Source of the DNA: Variovorax sp. OK212
GTDB taxonomy: Bacteria > Pseudomonadota > Gammaproteobacteria > Burkholderiales > Burkholderiaceae_C
Direction: 5' to 3'
Length of the DNA stretch: 64,000 bases
Assembly (NCBI RefSeq): GCF_900112425.1
Contig: NZ_FOLP01000008.1
Location: 62,001-126,000 of the forward strand
The notes beneath the pieces were generated by a model. It had not been told where the DNA came from. It ran no database searches and worked only from the letters and a program-made list of their open reading frames with translations. Of this stretch, positions 15,408 through 23,339 are shown piece by piece; position 1 is the first letter of the stretch; each line of letters starts with the position of its first letter. Position numbers and translations under genes: made by a program.

Positions 15408-18230
15408 TCATGCGGCTGGTGACGATTCCGTTTCCTGTGCAAACCCGGCGAAGCCGCGCAGCACCCCCTCGCACCGGTCGCACAGCATCTCCGGCCCGGT
15501 GTCGGCCGTCACGGTGGCCTCGTGCCGCCAGCACCTGGCGCAGCGCAAGGTCTCGGTTCGCCGCACCTTGATGTCGACCGCGTGGCTCTCCTTCAGCGCC
15601 ACCTCTGCAACGATGAAGATCGACGGCAGCTCGAAGCGCAGGGGCGCCAGCGCTTCGATGACCTGCGCGGGCGCCTCGATGACGATGCTCGCCTCGCTCG
15701 AACGGCCGATGGCGCCGGACGACCGAAGGTCTTCGATCGCCTTCATGACGCCGGGGCGAAGCTGTTTCACCTGCCGCCAGAATTCGCCGGCGTGCGACAT
15801 GTCGACCAGGGGCGGTGCGGCCTCGTCCCAGGTGTGGAGGAACACGCTGTCGTCGCCGTCGTTGAACAGCACCGCCCACGCTTCCTCCGTCGTGAAGCTG
15901 AGAATCGGCGCCGCCAGCAGCAGCAGGTTCTTCAGGATGACGTGCAGCGCCGTCTGCGCGCTGCGCCTGTCATGGCCGTCGCGTTCGCCGGCGTACAGCC
16001 GGTCCTTCAGCACGTCGAGATAGAACCCGCCGAGTTCTTCGGCGCAGTAGCCGTGAATCAGCCGCGTCACCGCCACGAAGTCGTAGTCGCGGTAGCCCTG
16101 GCGGCACTGCGCGACAAGCTCGCTGCAGCGCGCCATCGCGTACTGGTCGACCGGCGCCAGGCGGCGCGCGGGCACCGCGTGGGCGGCGTCGCCGAAGTCC
16201 GACACGTTCAGCAGCAGGAAGCGGACCGTGTTGCGAATGCGCCGGTACATCTCGACCACGCGGTCCAGGATCTCGTTCGACACGGAGATGTCGGTGGCGT
16301 AGTCCGTGCTGGCCACCCACAGCCGGACGATGTCCGCGCCCCGCGTGCTCGCCACCTCTTGCGGGCTGACCGTGTTGCCCAGCGATTTGCTCATCTTCTT
16401 GCCGTGGGCATCGACGGCGAAGCCGTGGGTCAGCACGGCCTTGAAGGGCGCGCGGCCATCGGCCGCGCAGCCCGTCATGAGCGAGGAGCCGAACCAGCCG
16501 CGGTGCTGGTCGGAGCCTTCCAGGTAGAGGTCCGCCTGGCCGATGTCGCTGCTGTTGCTGTTGCCCTGGGCATCCAGGCGCCGAGGGTCCCGGTAGACCG
16601 TGGCGTGGATGGAGCCGGAGTCGAACCACACGTCGAGCGTGTCCGCCAGTTTTTCGTACTCGGCTTCGTCGACCCCCAGGTCCGCCGGCCTCAGTCGGGT
16701 CCAGGCGGCGATGCCTTCGCGTTCGATGCGCTGCGCCACTTCTTCGACAAGGCGCGCGGTCTCGGGGTGCAGCGACCGGTCGCTGCGCCGCACGAAGAAG
16801 GCCAGCGGCACGCCCCACGAGCGCTGGCGCGAAATGCACCAGTCGGGCCGGCCGTCGATCATCGCTTCCATGCGCGAGCGGCCCGACGCGGGGTAGAACG
16901 GCACGTCCCTGATGGCCTCGCGCGCGGTTTCCCGCAGCGTGCGTGCGTCGCCGGCGGCCCGGCGGTCCATGCCGATGAACCACTGGGTCGTCGCGCGAAA
17001 AAGAATCGGCGTCTTGTGGCGCCAGCAGTGGGGGTACGAGTGTTCGATGGGCGCCTGCCGCAGCAAGGCGCCACTCACCGCCAGCATCTCCAGGATGGCC
17101 GTGCTGCCTTCCTGCAGCGCCATGCCGCCGATGGTCGGCAGGCCGGCCGCGAACCGGCCGGCCCCGTCGATCACGTTGTCGCCGGTGATGCCCAGCCCCT
17201 GGCACAGCTCGAAGTCTTCCGCGCCGTGCGCCGGCGCCAGGTGAACCAGGCCGGTGCCGGTGTCGAGCGACACAAAGTCTCCTGCCACCACGGGCACCGC
17301 GACGGCCAGCAGCGGATGCGCGAGCATGAGACCGACGAGGTCGATGCCCGGCGCGACCGCGCAGAGTTCGTGGTCCGTGCCCAGCGCGTCGAGCAGTGCG
17401 CGGCTGCTTTCCACCGCCAGCACCAGCAGCCCGCCGGGCGTGTCGTACAGGCCGTAGCTGGCGGTCGGGTCGAGGGCCACGGCCCGGTTGCCGGGCAGCG
17501 TCCATGGCGTGGTGGTCCAGATGACCAGCCGCGCCGGCCTGTCCGGCATGGGCTGGCACTGGAAGCGCGACGCGAAATCGACCGCGTCCAGCACCCGCAG
17601 GCCGACATAGGCCGTCACCGATCGCTTGGGCGCGTACTCGAGCTCCGCCTCGGCCAGGGCCGACTGGCAATCGACACACCAGTTCACGGGCTTCTGGCCG
17701 CGAAACAGCAGGCCGCGCTGGCGAATGCGGTCGAGAAAGCGGATCTCGTTGGCCTCGGTCTCGAAGTCCATGGTGCGAAAGGCGTGCGCCCAGTCGCCGA
17801 GCAGCCCCAGCCGCAGAAAGTCCTTCTTCTGGCTCTGCGTCTGCAGCAGCGCGTAGTCGCGGCACAGCTGCTGCACCTGCTCCGTCGGCAACCCCCTGCC
17901 GTGGGTCTGTTCGATGCGGTGCTCGATGGGCATGCCATGGCAGTCCCAGCCGGGAATCCACTGCGCATCGAAGCCGTCGAAGAAGCGGCTCTTGAACACC
18001 ATGTCCTTGAGCACCTTGTTCACCGCGTGCCCGATGTGGATGTCGCCGTTCGCATACGGCGGCCCGTCGTGCAGCACGAACGGCGGGCGGCCGGCCGCCG
18101 CGCTGCGCATCCGGTCGTAGATGCGCTGCGCGGCCCACCGTTCGACCCACTCGGGCTCGCGGCGGGGCAGGTCGCCCTTCATCGGAAACGGTGTCTTCAA
18201 CAGGTTCAGGGTGTCTTTGAGGTCGGTCAT
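15408..18230 (-). CDS. ileS: Isoleucyl-tRNA synthetase, class I, IleS1-type; probable second copy in a biosynthetic cluster
   Basis: 940 aa, full length. Class I motifs are intact: HIGH as HIGH at residues 65-68 within PPYANGDIHIGHAVNK, and KMSKS at about 612-616. GWDCHGMPIE lies in the catalytic domain. The editing (CP1) domain, anticodon-binding domain and C-terminal zinc motif (CARCWRH, then CDRC) are also present. These are bacterial IleS1-type features, not the eukaryote-like mupirocin-insensitive IleS2 type. The setting is unusual: housekeeping ileS in related bacteria normally lies with ribF and lspA, whereas here it is the last gene of a minus-strand operon 11 bases after an M20 hydrolase gene. 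I infer a duplicate, possibly a self-resistance copy. A genome search for another ileS is needed to support this. Confidence 0.93.
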   Translation of the reverse strand: MTDLKDTLNLLKTPFPMKGDLPRREPEWVERWAAQRIYDRMRSAAAGRPPFVLHDGPPYANGDIHIGHAVNKVLKDMVFKSRFFDGFDAQWIPGWDCHGMPIEHRIEQTHGRGLPTEQVQQLCRDYALLQTQSQKKDFLRLGLLGDWAHAFRTMDFETEANEIRFLDRIRQRGLLFRGQKPVNWCVDCQSALAEAELEYAPKRSVTAYVGLRVLDAVDFASRFQCQPMPDRPARLVIWTTTPWTLPGNRAVALDPTASYGLYDTPGGLLVLAVESSRALLDALGTDHELCAVAPGIDLVGLMLAHPLLAVAVPVVAGDFVSLDTGTGLVHLAPAHGAEDFELCQGLGITGDNVIDGAGRFAAGLPTIGGMALQEGSTAILEMLAVSGALLRQAPIEHSYPHCWRHKTPILFRATTQWFIGMDRRAAGDARTLRETAREAIRDVPFYPASGRSRMEAMIDGRPDWCISRQRSWGVPLAFFVRRSDRSLHPETARLVEEVAQRIEREGIAAWTRLRPADLGVDEAEYEKLADTLDVWFDSGSIHATVYRDPRRLDAQGNSNSSDIGQADLYLEGSDQHRGWFGSSLMTGCAADGRAPFKAVLTHGFAVDAHGKKMSKSLGNTVSPQEVASTRGADIVRLWVASTDYATDISVSNEILDRVVEMYRRIRNTVRFLLLNVSDFGDAAHAVPARRLAPVDQYAMARCSELVAQCRQGYRDYDFVAVTRLIHGYCAEELGGFYLDVLKDRLYAGERDGHDRRSAQTALHVILKNLLLLAAPILSFTTEEAWAVLFNDGDDSVFLHTWDEAAPPLVDMSHAGEFWRQVKQLRPGVMKAIEDLRSSGAIGRSSEASIVIEAPAQVIEALAPLRFELPSIFIVAEVALKESHAVDIKVRRTETLRCARCWRHEATVTADTGPEMLCDRCEGVLRGFAGFAQETESSPAA

Positions 18231-18241
18231 TTCGGGTCAGG

Positions 18242-19381
18242 TCATGCGGTTGGAACGGGCAAGGGGGCGGCGGCCCAGGCGCCGGCCGACTGCATGAAGC
18301 GATCGGCCGCCTGCAGCTGCGTGGCGCAGATCCATTCGTCCGGCTGGTGCGCCTGGGCAATGGAGCCGGGTCCGCACACCACCGTCGGAATGCCGACCTG
18401 CTGGAAGAAGCCAGCCTCGGTGCCGAAGGGCAGGTCGGCCTCCGGCCAGAGCGCGCCGAGTTCGCGCGCCACCGAGACCGCCGCGTCGTTGTTGCGCGTG
18501 GACAGCGCCGGCACGCCCGCGACCTGCACGGCCTGGACCGTGACGCCGGTGGGCAGGTCCGCCAGGGCCTGCCGCACGGCGTCGTGAACGAGCGCCACCG
18601 CCGCGTCGTCCTGCGGGCGGAACTCCCACAGCACCTCGCAGCAGCCCGGCACGATGTTGATGGCGGTGCCGCCGTCGATGCGGCCGATGTTGAGCGTGGC
18701 CGCGCTGCCCTGCCTGGCAAAGGCGCGGCGCAGCCCGGCCAGGCAGGTGACCAGGTAGGCGGCGGGTTCGATGGCGCTGGCGCCGAGCGACGGGTCGCTC
18801 GAATGCGCGGGCAGTCCGCTGAACAGCGCCCGGTGCCCGAAGAAGCCCCGGTGCCTGACGCCGATGCGCATCTGCGTCGGCTCGCCGATGATGGCCAGCG
18901 CAGGTGCCGCCACCTGGGCCTGCAAGCGGCTCACGAGCCGCGGAACGCCCAGGCACCCGATCTCTTCGTCGTAGGAGAAGGCAAGGTGGATCGGACGGCT
19001 CAGCGTGCGCCGTTGCCACGACGGAACCGCCGACAGGCAGGCCGCGATGAAGCCCTTCATGTCCGCCGCGCCGCGGCCATGGAAGCGGCCATCGCGCTCG
19101 GTCAGCGTGAAGGGGTTGGCGCTCCAGTGCTGATCGGTCACGGGCACCACGTCGCTGTGCCCCGACAGCACCATGCCGCCTGCCGTGTCGGGGCCGATGC
19201 TGGCCAGCAGGTTCGCCTTGCGCGCGTCTTCGCTGTGCACGAGGTGCACCCTCGCCCGGTGCGCCGCCAGGTAATCCGCGATCCAGTGGATCAGCTCGAG
19301 GTTGGAGCGGTGCGACGTCGTGTCGAACGCCACCAGCGTGCGCAAGATCTCGACGGTGCTCATGCCGGGGGAGACGGTCAT
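18242..19381 (-). CDS. M20-family metallopeptidase, acetylornithine deacetylase (ArgE)-like
   Basis: 379 aa from the ATG at 19381. Metal ligands are visible: His75 and Asp77 in GHSDVVP, Asp107 in GRGAADMKG, the Glu139/Glu140 pair in FSYDEEIG, and Glu in IGEPTQM. The dimerisation domain follows, and GPGSIAQAHQPDEW carries the last His ligand. ArgE-type enzymes remove N-acyl groups from amino acids. It is followed by ileS after 11 bases. Its ATG overlaps the stop of a small ORF (ATGA), which supports this start. In this cluster it may hydrolyse an N-acyl or amide precursor rather than serve arginine synthesis; that is an inference from context. Confidence 0.88.
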   Translation of the reverse strand: MTVSPGMSTVEILRTLVAFDTTSHRSNLELIHWIADYLAAHRARVHLVHSEDARKANLLASIGPDTAGGMVLSGHSDVVPVTDQHWSANPFTLTERDGRFHGRGAADMKGFIAACLSAVPSWQRRTLSRPIHLAFSYDEEIGCLGVPRLVSRLQAQVAAPALAIIGEPTQMRIGVRHRGFFGHRALFSGLPAHSSDPSLGASAIEPAAYLVTCLAGLRRAFARQGSAATLNIGRIDGGTAINIVPGCCEVLWEFRPQDDAAVALVHDAVRQALADLPTGVTVQAVQVAGVPALSTRNNDAAVSVARELGALWPEADLPFGTEAGFFQQVGIPTVVCGPGSIAQAHQPDEWICATQLQAADRFMQSAGAWAAAPLPVPTA

Positions 19382-19581
19382 CTTGTTCTTCGGATTGCGT
19401 TGGAACGGGGATGGAAGCCGCTGAACAGCATCGGGGCCGATGCGTGACTGGCGCAGGCTAGATAGAGCAGCAAGCGGTGCAGGTACAGCAGCAGCGACAC
19501 GGGCCGCACATTGCCCGCCGCGCGGGCGAGCGCCGCAACGTCCGGGCTGGACAGGCTGGCTAGGCGAAAGATGTGCGTCAT
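19378..19581 (-). CDS. Possible small protein coupled to the M20 gene
   Basis: 67 aa. The frame runs from an ATG at 19581 (GCGAGG about eight bases upstream) to a TGA that overlaps the ATG of the M20 gene as ATGA. It fills the otherwise empty gap between the Rieske and M20 genes. A hydrophobic stretch (VSLLLYLHRLLLYLACASHA) could be one membrane segment. The C-terminus is basic. I recognise no family. It could also be a leader frame used only for translational coupling, or chance. Confidence 0.4.
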   Translation of the reverse strand: MTHIFRLASLSSPDVAALARAAGNVRPVSLLLYLHRLLLYLACASHASAPMLFSGFHPRSNAIRRTR

Positions 19582-19656
19582 GTGATGGCCTCGCTGTGCA
19601 CTGCAGCATGGCAGGGGCCGACGCCGTGATATTGGCGAAAATTTGCTGCCGCAAAG

Positions 19657-20352
19657 TCAGGCGGTGGAGGCCGGCAGCGCGGATGCGAACGTGGCCAGGC
19701 CCATGGCGTCGAACAGCCTTCGGTATTCGTTCAGCGCGAGGACCCGAAGCGAAATGTCATGGTTGGAGTCCGTCGTTGCTGCTGCATGAGAGAAATCGAA
19801 TTCCTCCAGGCTCATCCAATCTTCGAGATGAAGTTGGATTGCTGACGCAATTTCACTTGCAATTTCACCGGGGTCGGATGCGTCGACTTCCGAGAGAATT
19901 TCCGGTATGCGCGGCTCGCCTTGCGGGATCAAACAGGTCCAGACAAGTCCGTGCCTTTCCACCACCGGAAACATCGCGAGCCTGAAACACGCCGCCGGCT
20001 TGAGCGCGAGCTTCTCAGGAACCTTGCGGCACTGCCCATCGGAGCCGAAACGCAGCCCGTGGTAGGCGCACACCAGCTGGTCGCCATCGATGCGCCCCGT
20101 GCTCAGGGGCAGTCCGCGGTGCGGGCACATGTCGCGGCCGATGCGAATGCCGTCTGGCATGCGGTAGATGGCCAGGCGCAGGTCCAGCAAGCTCACCGGC
20201 CTTGGCTGGGCCGTGACTTCGTCGATGCGGGCAACGGGAAACCACTGCCTGGCCAGAACGGGCCAGTCCTGCGCGGCAAAGCCGCAGTTCGGCGGCAGGA
20301 ATCCGTCGGGCAACGGGCTGGCACGCGCCGGCTGAATCTGTTCGACGGACAT
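19657..20352 (-). CDS. Rieske [2Fe-2S] protein related to ring-hydroxylating/demethylase oxygenases, shortened
   Basis: 231 aa from an ATG at 20352 with AGGTAGG upstream, seven bases after the alaX stop. The Rieske site is complete: Cys76-x-His78 in DMCPHRGLPLS and Cys95-x2-His98 in VCAYHGLRF, in the arrangement of vanillate demethylase-like oxygenases. Those enzymes are usually near 350 aa with a mononuclear iron site of the type D-x2-H-x3-5-H. Here the corresponding place reads WMSLEEFDFSHAAATT, with one His only, and the protein ends soon after. It may be a degenerate oxygenase acting as an electron carrier, or one whose iron ligands are supplied differently. No reductase gene is nearby. 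Confidence 0.8.
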   Translation of the reverse strand: MSVEQIQPARASPLPDGFLPPNCGFAAQDWPVLARQWFPVARIDEVTAQPRPVSLLDLRLAIYRMPDGIRIGRDMCPHRGLPLSTGRIDGDQLVCAYHGLRFGSDGQCRKVPEKLALKPAACFRLAMFPVVERHGLVWTCLIPQGEPRIPEILSEVDASDPGEIASEIASAIQLHLEDWMSLEEFDFSHAAATTDSNHDISLRVLALNEYRRLFDAMGLATFASALPASTA

Positions 20353-20359
20353 GCACGGC

Positions 20360-21085
20360 CTACCTGACAAGGCCGATGCGGATCCTTCGGTTGTGCTGGC
20401 CCTTGTTCTCGATCTTCAGGATGCGCAGCGGCGCCGATTGCGAGGTGTTCGACAGATGGGTGCCGCCGCAGGCTTGCCGGTCCAGCCCGACGATCTCGAT
20501 GATGCGCGTGCTGCCGTCGTCCTGGCTCGGCGGCGCAACGGAACGGCTGCGCAGCACGCCGGGCTCACGCGCGAGCGCGCTTGCGTCGAGGTACACCGCG
20601 TTCACCTGCAGCCCGTCGCCGATGAGGGTGTTGAGCTCGGGCTCGAGCTTGCGCAGGTCGTTGTTGTCGGCCTCGGGCAGGTCGAAGTCGATGCGGGCCG
20701 TGCCGTCGGCGGCCATCTGCACGCCCGTGACCAGCGAGCCCTCGAAGCGCTGATAGACCAGTGCATTGAGGATGTGCAGGCCGGTGTGAAGCTGGCTCAT
20801 CATGAGCCGGAAGTCCGGGTCCACGTGGGCAACGACTTTTTCGGCAGGCATCGCGGCGCTGTCGGACTCATCGAAGCAATGCCACGCATTGCCGCCCTCC
20901 ATCTCGATGCGGCCGATCCTGACCTCGCCGCCGTTCCACCGCAGCGTGCCGCGGTCCGCCAGTTGTCCGCCGCCGCCCGGATAGAAGAACGACCGGTCGA
21001 GCAGCACGGCATTCGGGCGGCGCGCCACCACGTGGGCTTCGAAGCTGAAGCAATCGGGCTGGGCATGGCAAAGATAAGGTGACAT
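20360..21085 (-). CDS. alaX: AlaX-type alanyl-tRNA editing protein
   Basis: 241 aa stand-alone editing domain homologous to the editing and C-terminal part of AlaRS. The zinc/active-site motifs are intact: HTGLH (His100, His104) and CGGTH (Cys206, His210). The N-terminal FYPGGGGQLADRG motif is typical. AlaX proteins hydrolyse mischarged tRNA(Ala), usually Ser- or Gly-tRNA(Ala), in trans. Here the gene lies 22 bases after a DMT exporter gene and seven bases before the Rieske gene. Co-transcription with ileS suggests a role in clearing tRNA charged with an unusual amino acid; this is inference. Confidence 0.9.
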   Translation of the reverse strand: MSPYLCHAQPDCFSFEAHVVARRPNAVLLDRSFFYPGGGGQLADRGTLRWNGGEVRIGRIEMEGGNAWHCFDESDSAAMPAEKVVAHVDPDFRLMMSQLHTGLHILNALVYQRFEGSLVTGVQMAADGTARIDFDLPEADNNDLRKLEPELNTLIGDGLQVNAVYLDASALAREPGVLRSRSVAPPSQDDGSTRIIEIVGLDRQACGGTHLSNTSQSAPLRILKIENKGQHNRRIRIGLVR

Positions 21086-21107
21086 GAATTTCTCGCTGGC
21101 GCGGTGT

Positions 21108-22037
21108 TTATGAAAACCGGCGTGCCGTCACGATGCCGATCAGGATGACGGCGCCGCCCACGAACTCGGTCGCGCTCAGGTATTCGTGAAACAGGCAAGC
21201 GCCGAGCACGGTGGCGATGACGGGCTGCACCAGCAGGGTGATCGAAGAAAGCGCCGCGGGGAGCTTGGCCAACGCATAGGCGATGAGGCCCTGGCCGCCG
21301 ACGTGGGACACGACCGCCAGCGCCAGCAGCATCAGCATGCCGTGCACCGTGTGCGGCACCAGCGATTCGCCGCGCAGCAGCGTGATGGGCAACAGCACGA
21401 TCAGCGTGCCCACGCTGCTCCAGGCCATGACGGTCATCGTTCGGTAGTTCGACCGCACGAGGCTCACCGCCAGCAGGTACGAGCCGTAGAACACCGCCGT
21501 CAGCAGCCCCAGCAGGTTGCCCGTCATGTAGTTGGAGCCGAAGTCGAGCCGATGGCCGATCAGGACGAACGCGCCGGCCAGCGCGAACAACATGCCGAAC
21601 ATGAAGCCGGAATTGAATTTCTTGCCCAGGAACAGGCGCGACCCGAGCACCACGAAGATCGGCGCCAGATTGGCCAGCAGATTCGAATTGGCCAGCGTGG
21701 TCAAGGTCATGGACCAGTGGTACAGCGCCAGGTTTCCCGAAAAAATGAACCCGACCAGGATGAGCTTGACCGGAATGGCCGGCACCTTGTCGGTTGCCCG
21801 AATGGACGTGCCCACAGGCTCGGCTCTTGCGGCAAGCCTGTCGAGCAAGAAGAAGATGGGAATGGCGAGTGCCACCCGGTAGACCGCGCTGGCCGTCGGA
21901 GGCAATTCGCTGTGCCTGAGAAAAACGCCGCCCAGCGCCAATGCGGCCGCGCCGAGCAGCAGCGCGACGAACGATAGGTAATTGCTCTTGGATGCGGCCG
22001 GCAGTGCAATGGATGTCGTCATTTTGATTTCGGGCAT
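21108..22037 (-). CDS. EamA/DMT-family exporter
   Basis: 309 aa with ten predicted membrane helices in two EamA repeats (for example YLSFVALLLGAAALALGGVFL, MLMLLALAVVSHVGGQGLIAYAL and AATEFVGGAVILIGIVTARR at the end). DMT/EamA proteins such as RhtA, YdcZ and PecM-like members export amino acids and small metabolites. Located between the DUF1330 and alaX genes on the same strand, it is the only transporter of the cluster and the likely exporter of its product. Confidence 0.85.
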   Translation of the reverse strand: MPEIKMTTSIALPAASKSNYLSFVALLLGAAALALGGVFLRHSELPPTASAVYRVALAIPIFFLLDRLAARAEPVGTSIRATDKVPAIPVKLILVGFIFSGNLALYHWSMTLTTLANSNLLANLAPIFVVLGSRLFLGKKFNSGFMFGMLFALAGAFVLIGHRLDFGSNYMTGNLLGLLTAVFYGSYLLAVSLVRSNYRTMTVMAWSSVGTLIVLLPITLLRGESLVPHTVHGMLMLLALAVVSHVGGQGLIAYALAKLPAALSSITLLVQPVIATVLGACLFHEYLSATEFVGGAVILIGIVTARRFS

Positions 22038-22122
22038 GCGACCGAGTCTCCATCGGTCGTGCCAGTGGTTTGTTTTTGAACTTCAGTGGATTGGAGTCAA
22101 TTCGAAGGGCGAATACCTGGTG

Positions 22123-22416
22123 CTATTCAAATCCCTCGACCACCACGAGCTGCATGTCGACGGCGGCGCCATCCCGCAGCGTGCGTGCGTGGCTGTATTC
22201 CGGCGAATCGTAAAAACTTCGGGCTGCATCGGCTGATTTGAATTCCACAAGCACCACGCGGCGATCGTCCAGAACGCCTTCCAGGTGCATGCGTTCGCCT
22301 CCGCGTGAAAGAAACCTGCCGCCGAATTTTTCGATGATCCCGGGCGTGAGCTGCTTGTATTCCTGGTATTGATCCGGGTCCACGATGGACATCCGGCCAA
22401 TCAGATAAGCGACCAT
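22123..22416 (-). CDS. DUF1330 family protein
   Basis: 97 aa. It matches the DUF1330 ferredoxin-like alpha-beta barrel: MVAYLIGRMSIVDPDQYQEY at the start, then GGRFLSRGGE, VVLVEFKSADAARSFYDSPEY and a closing VVVEGFE strand. The family is related to dimeric alpha-beta-barrel proteins (EthD, antibiotic monooxygenase) and mostly lacks a proven function. Some relatives occur in biosynthetic clusters as cyclases or chaperone-like proteins. It lies 60 bases after the diiron oxygenase gene. Confidence 0.88.
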   Translation of the reverse strand: MVAYLIGRMSIVDPDQYQEYKQLTPGIIEKFGGRFLSRGGERMHLEGVLDDRRVVLVEFKSADAARSFYDSPEYSHARTLRDGAAVDMQLVVVEGFE

Positions 22417-22476
22417 GGGGCGACCTTGCTCGGTGCTTCAAATGCTGTTCGGGCGAAAAAGCGGTGCGGCCGGGTG

Positions 22477-23292
22477 CTAGACGTACGCCAGCTTGCGCTC
22501 TTGCGCGACGCCGGATTGCAGCAAGGCCGAATCCAGGACGTCCCAGAGGCCGGTCAGCGAATCGAGGAAATCGTCCGCGCCTTCGATGACCAGATGGGCG
22601 TATTCCGTTTTCAGGGCCAGCTCGACCGCGGTGCGGGCGTTTTGCTCGTGATGCTGCTCGGCGCCCACTTCGCCCCAGTGCTCCAGCAGGTAATGCATCT
22701 CGGGCACGTCGAGGTTCGCGTGGTAGATGCCGCTGTCGACCAGGCAATACTTTTCGCCCGGAATCAGCTGCTTGTTGGAGATCATTTCCAGCGCCAGCGT
22801 GGTGCCGAGGTTGCGGTAGGTGTTCTCGATGTCCGTCAGCTTGCGGTGCTCGAAGACGCCGATGGCTTTTCGAACCTGGGAGGTCATGCCGGTTTCCATG
22901 TCGTAGCCGGGCAATGCGCCGAGCAATTGATTGGAAAAGTCCTTGAGCTTCGCCTCGACCTGCTCCTGGTTGTAGAGGTCCGCAAACACGGGCCGTTCGG
23001 CCGACTGGTTGACGATGTAGCCCGCCATCGTGGCCAGCTCGGGGCCGTGGCCCGATTCGCTCTCGACGATTTCCTCGAGCAGTTCGCTCTGCCGGTGCAG
23101 CCCGTGCGTCTTGAGCGCGGTCGGAAAATTCCATCCCGGCCGGGTCGACGCGCAGAAGCTCTGGATCTGGTGAAAGAGGGCGCCCACCACGGGCGGCTCC
23201 GGTTCCATCTTCACCCAATTCCTGAAAATCGGGTGGGAATAGCAGCGGTGATTTTCAACTCTCTCAACCAGATCGGAAATGGTAACGCTCAT
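22477..23292 (-). CDS. Haem-oxygenase-like diiron oxidase/oxygenase (HDO; iron-containing redox enzyme family)
   Basis: 271 aa, all-helical, AGGAG ribosome site before the ATG. The pattern follows the HDO family (relatives: SznF central domain, UndA, BelK, CADD). An N-terminal helix pair with NHRCYSHPIFRNW is followed by Glu73/74 to Glu79-x2-His82 in EEIVESESGHGPE. Glu169 lies in LALEMIS. His191, Asp195 and His200 lie in YHANLDVPEMH, and a further EHWGE segment follows. These residues could supply the two iron sites, although the spacing D-x4-H is not the most common one. HDO enzymes oxidise amines, cleave C-C bonds or make N-oxygenated and olefinic products, typically from amino acids. This is the probable key catalyst of the cluster. 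Confidence 0.72.
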   Translation of the reverse strand: MSVTISDLVERVENHRCYSHPIFRNWVKMEPEPPVVGALFHQIQSFCASTRPGWNFPTALKTHGLHRQSELLEEIVESESGHGPELATMAGYIVNQSAERPVFADLYNQEQVEAKLKDFSNQLLGALPGYDMETGMTSQVRKAIGVFEHRKLTDIENTYRNLGTTLALEMISNKQLIPGEKYCLVDSGIYHANLDVPEMHYLLEHWGEVGAEQHHEQNARTAVELALKTEYAHLVIEGADDFLDSLTGLWDVLDSALLQSGVAQERKLAYV

Positions 23293-23339
23293 GACGTACT
23301 CCTAATTGCAGTCGGTTAAAGAAATGCCGTGGAAATTCG

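Noticed and set aside
15408..18230. Interpretation of the synthetase as the mupirocin-insensitive IleS2 type
   Set aside because: GWDCHGMPIE, the HIGH context and the C-terminal zinc motif are of the ordinary bacterial IleS1 type.
15522..18587. A 1021-codon open frame on the plus strand
   Set aside because: It is antisense to ileS and the M20 gene; its residue composition is that of a shadow frame in GC-rich DNA and it has no recognisable domain.
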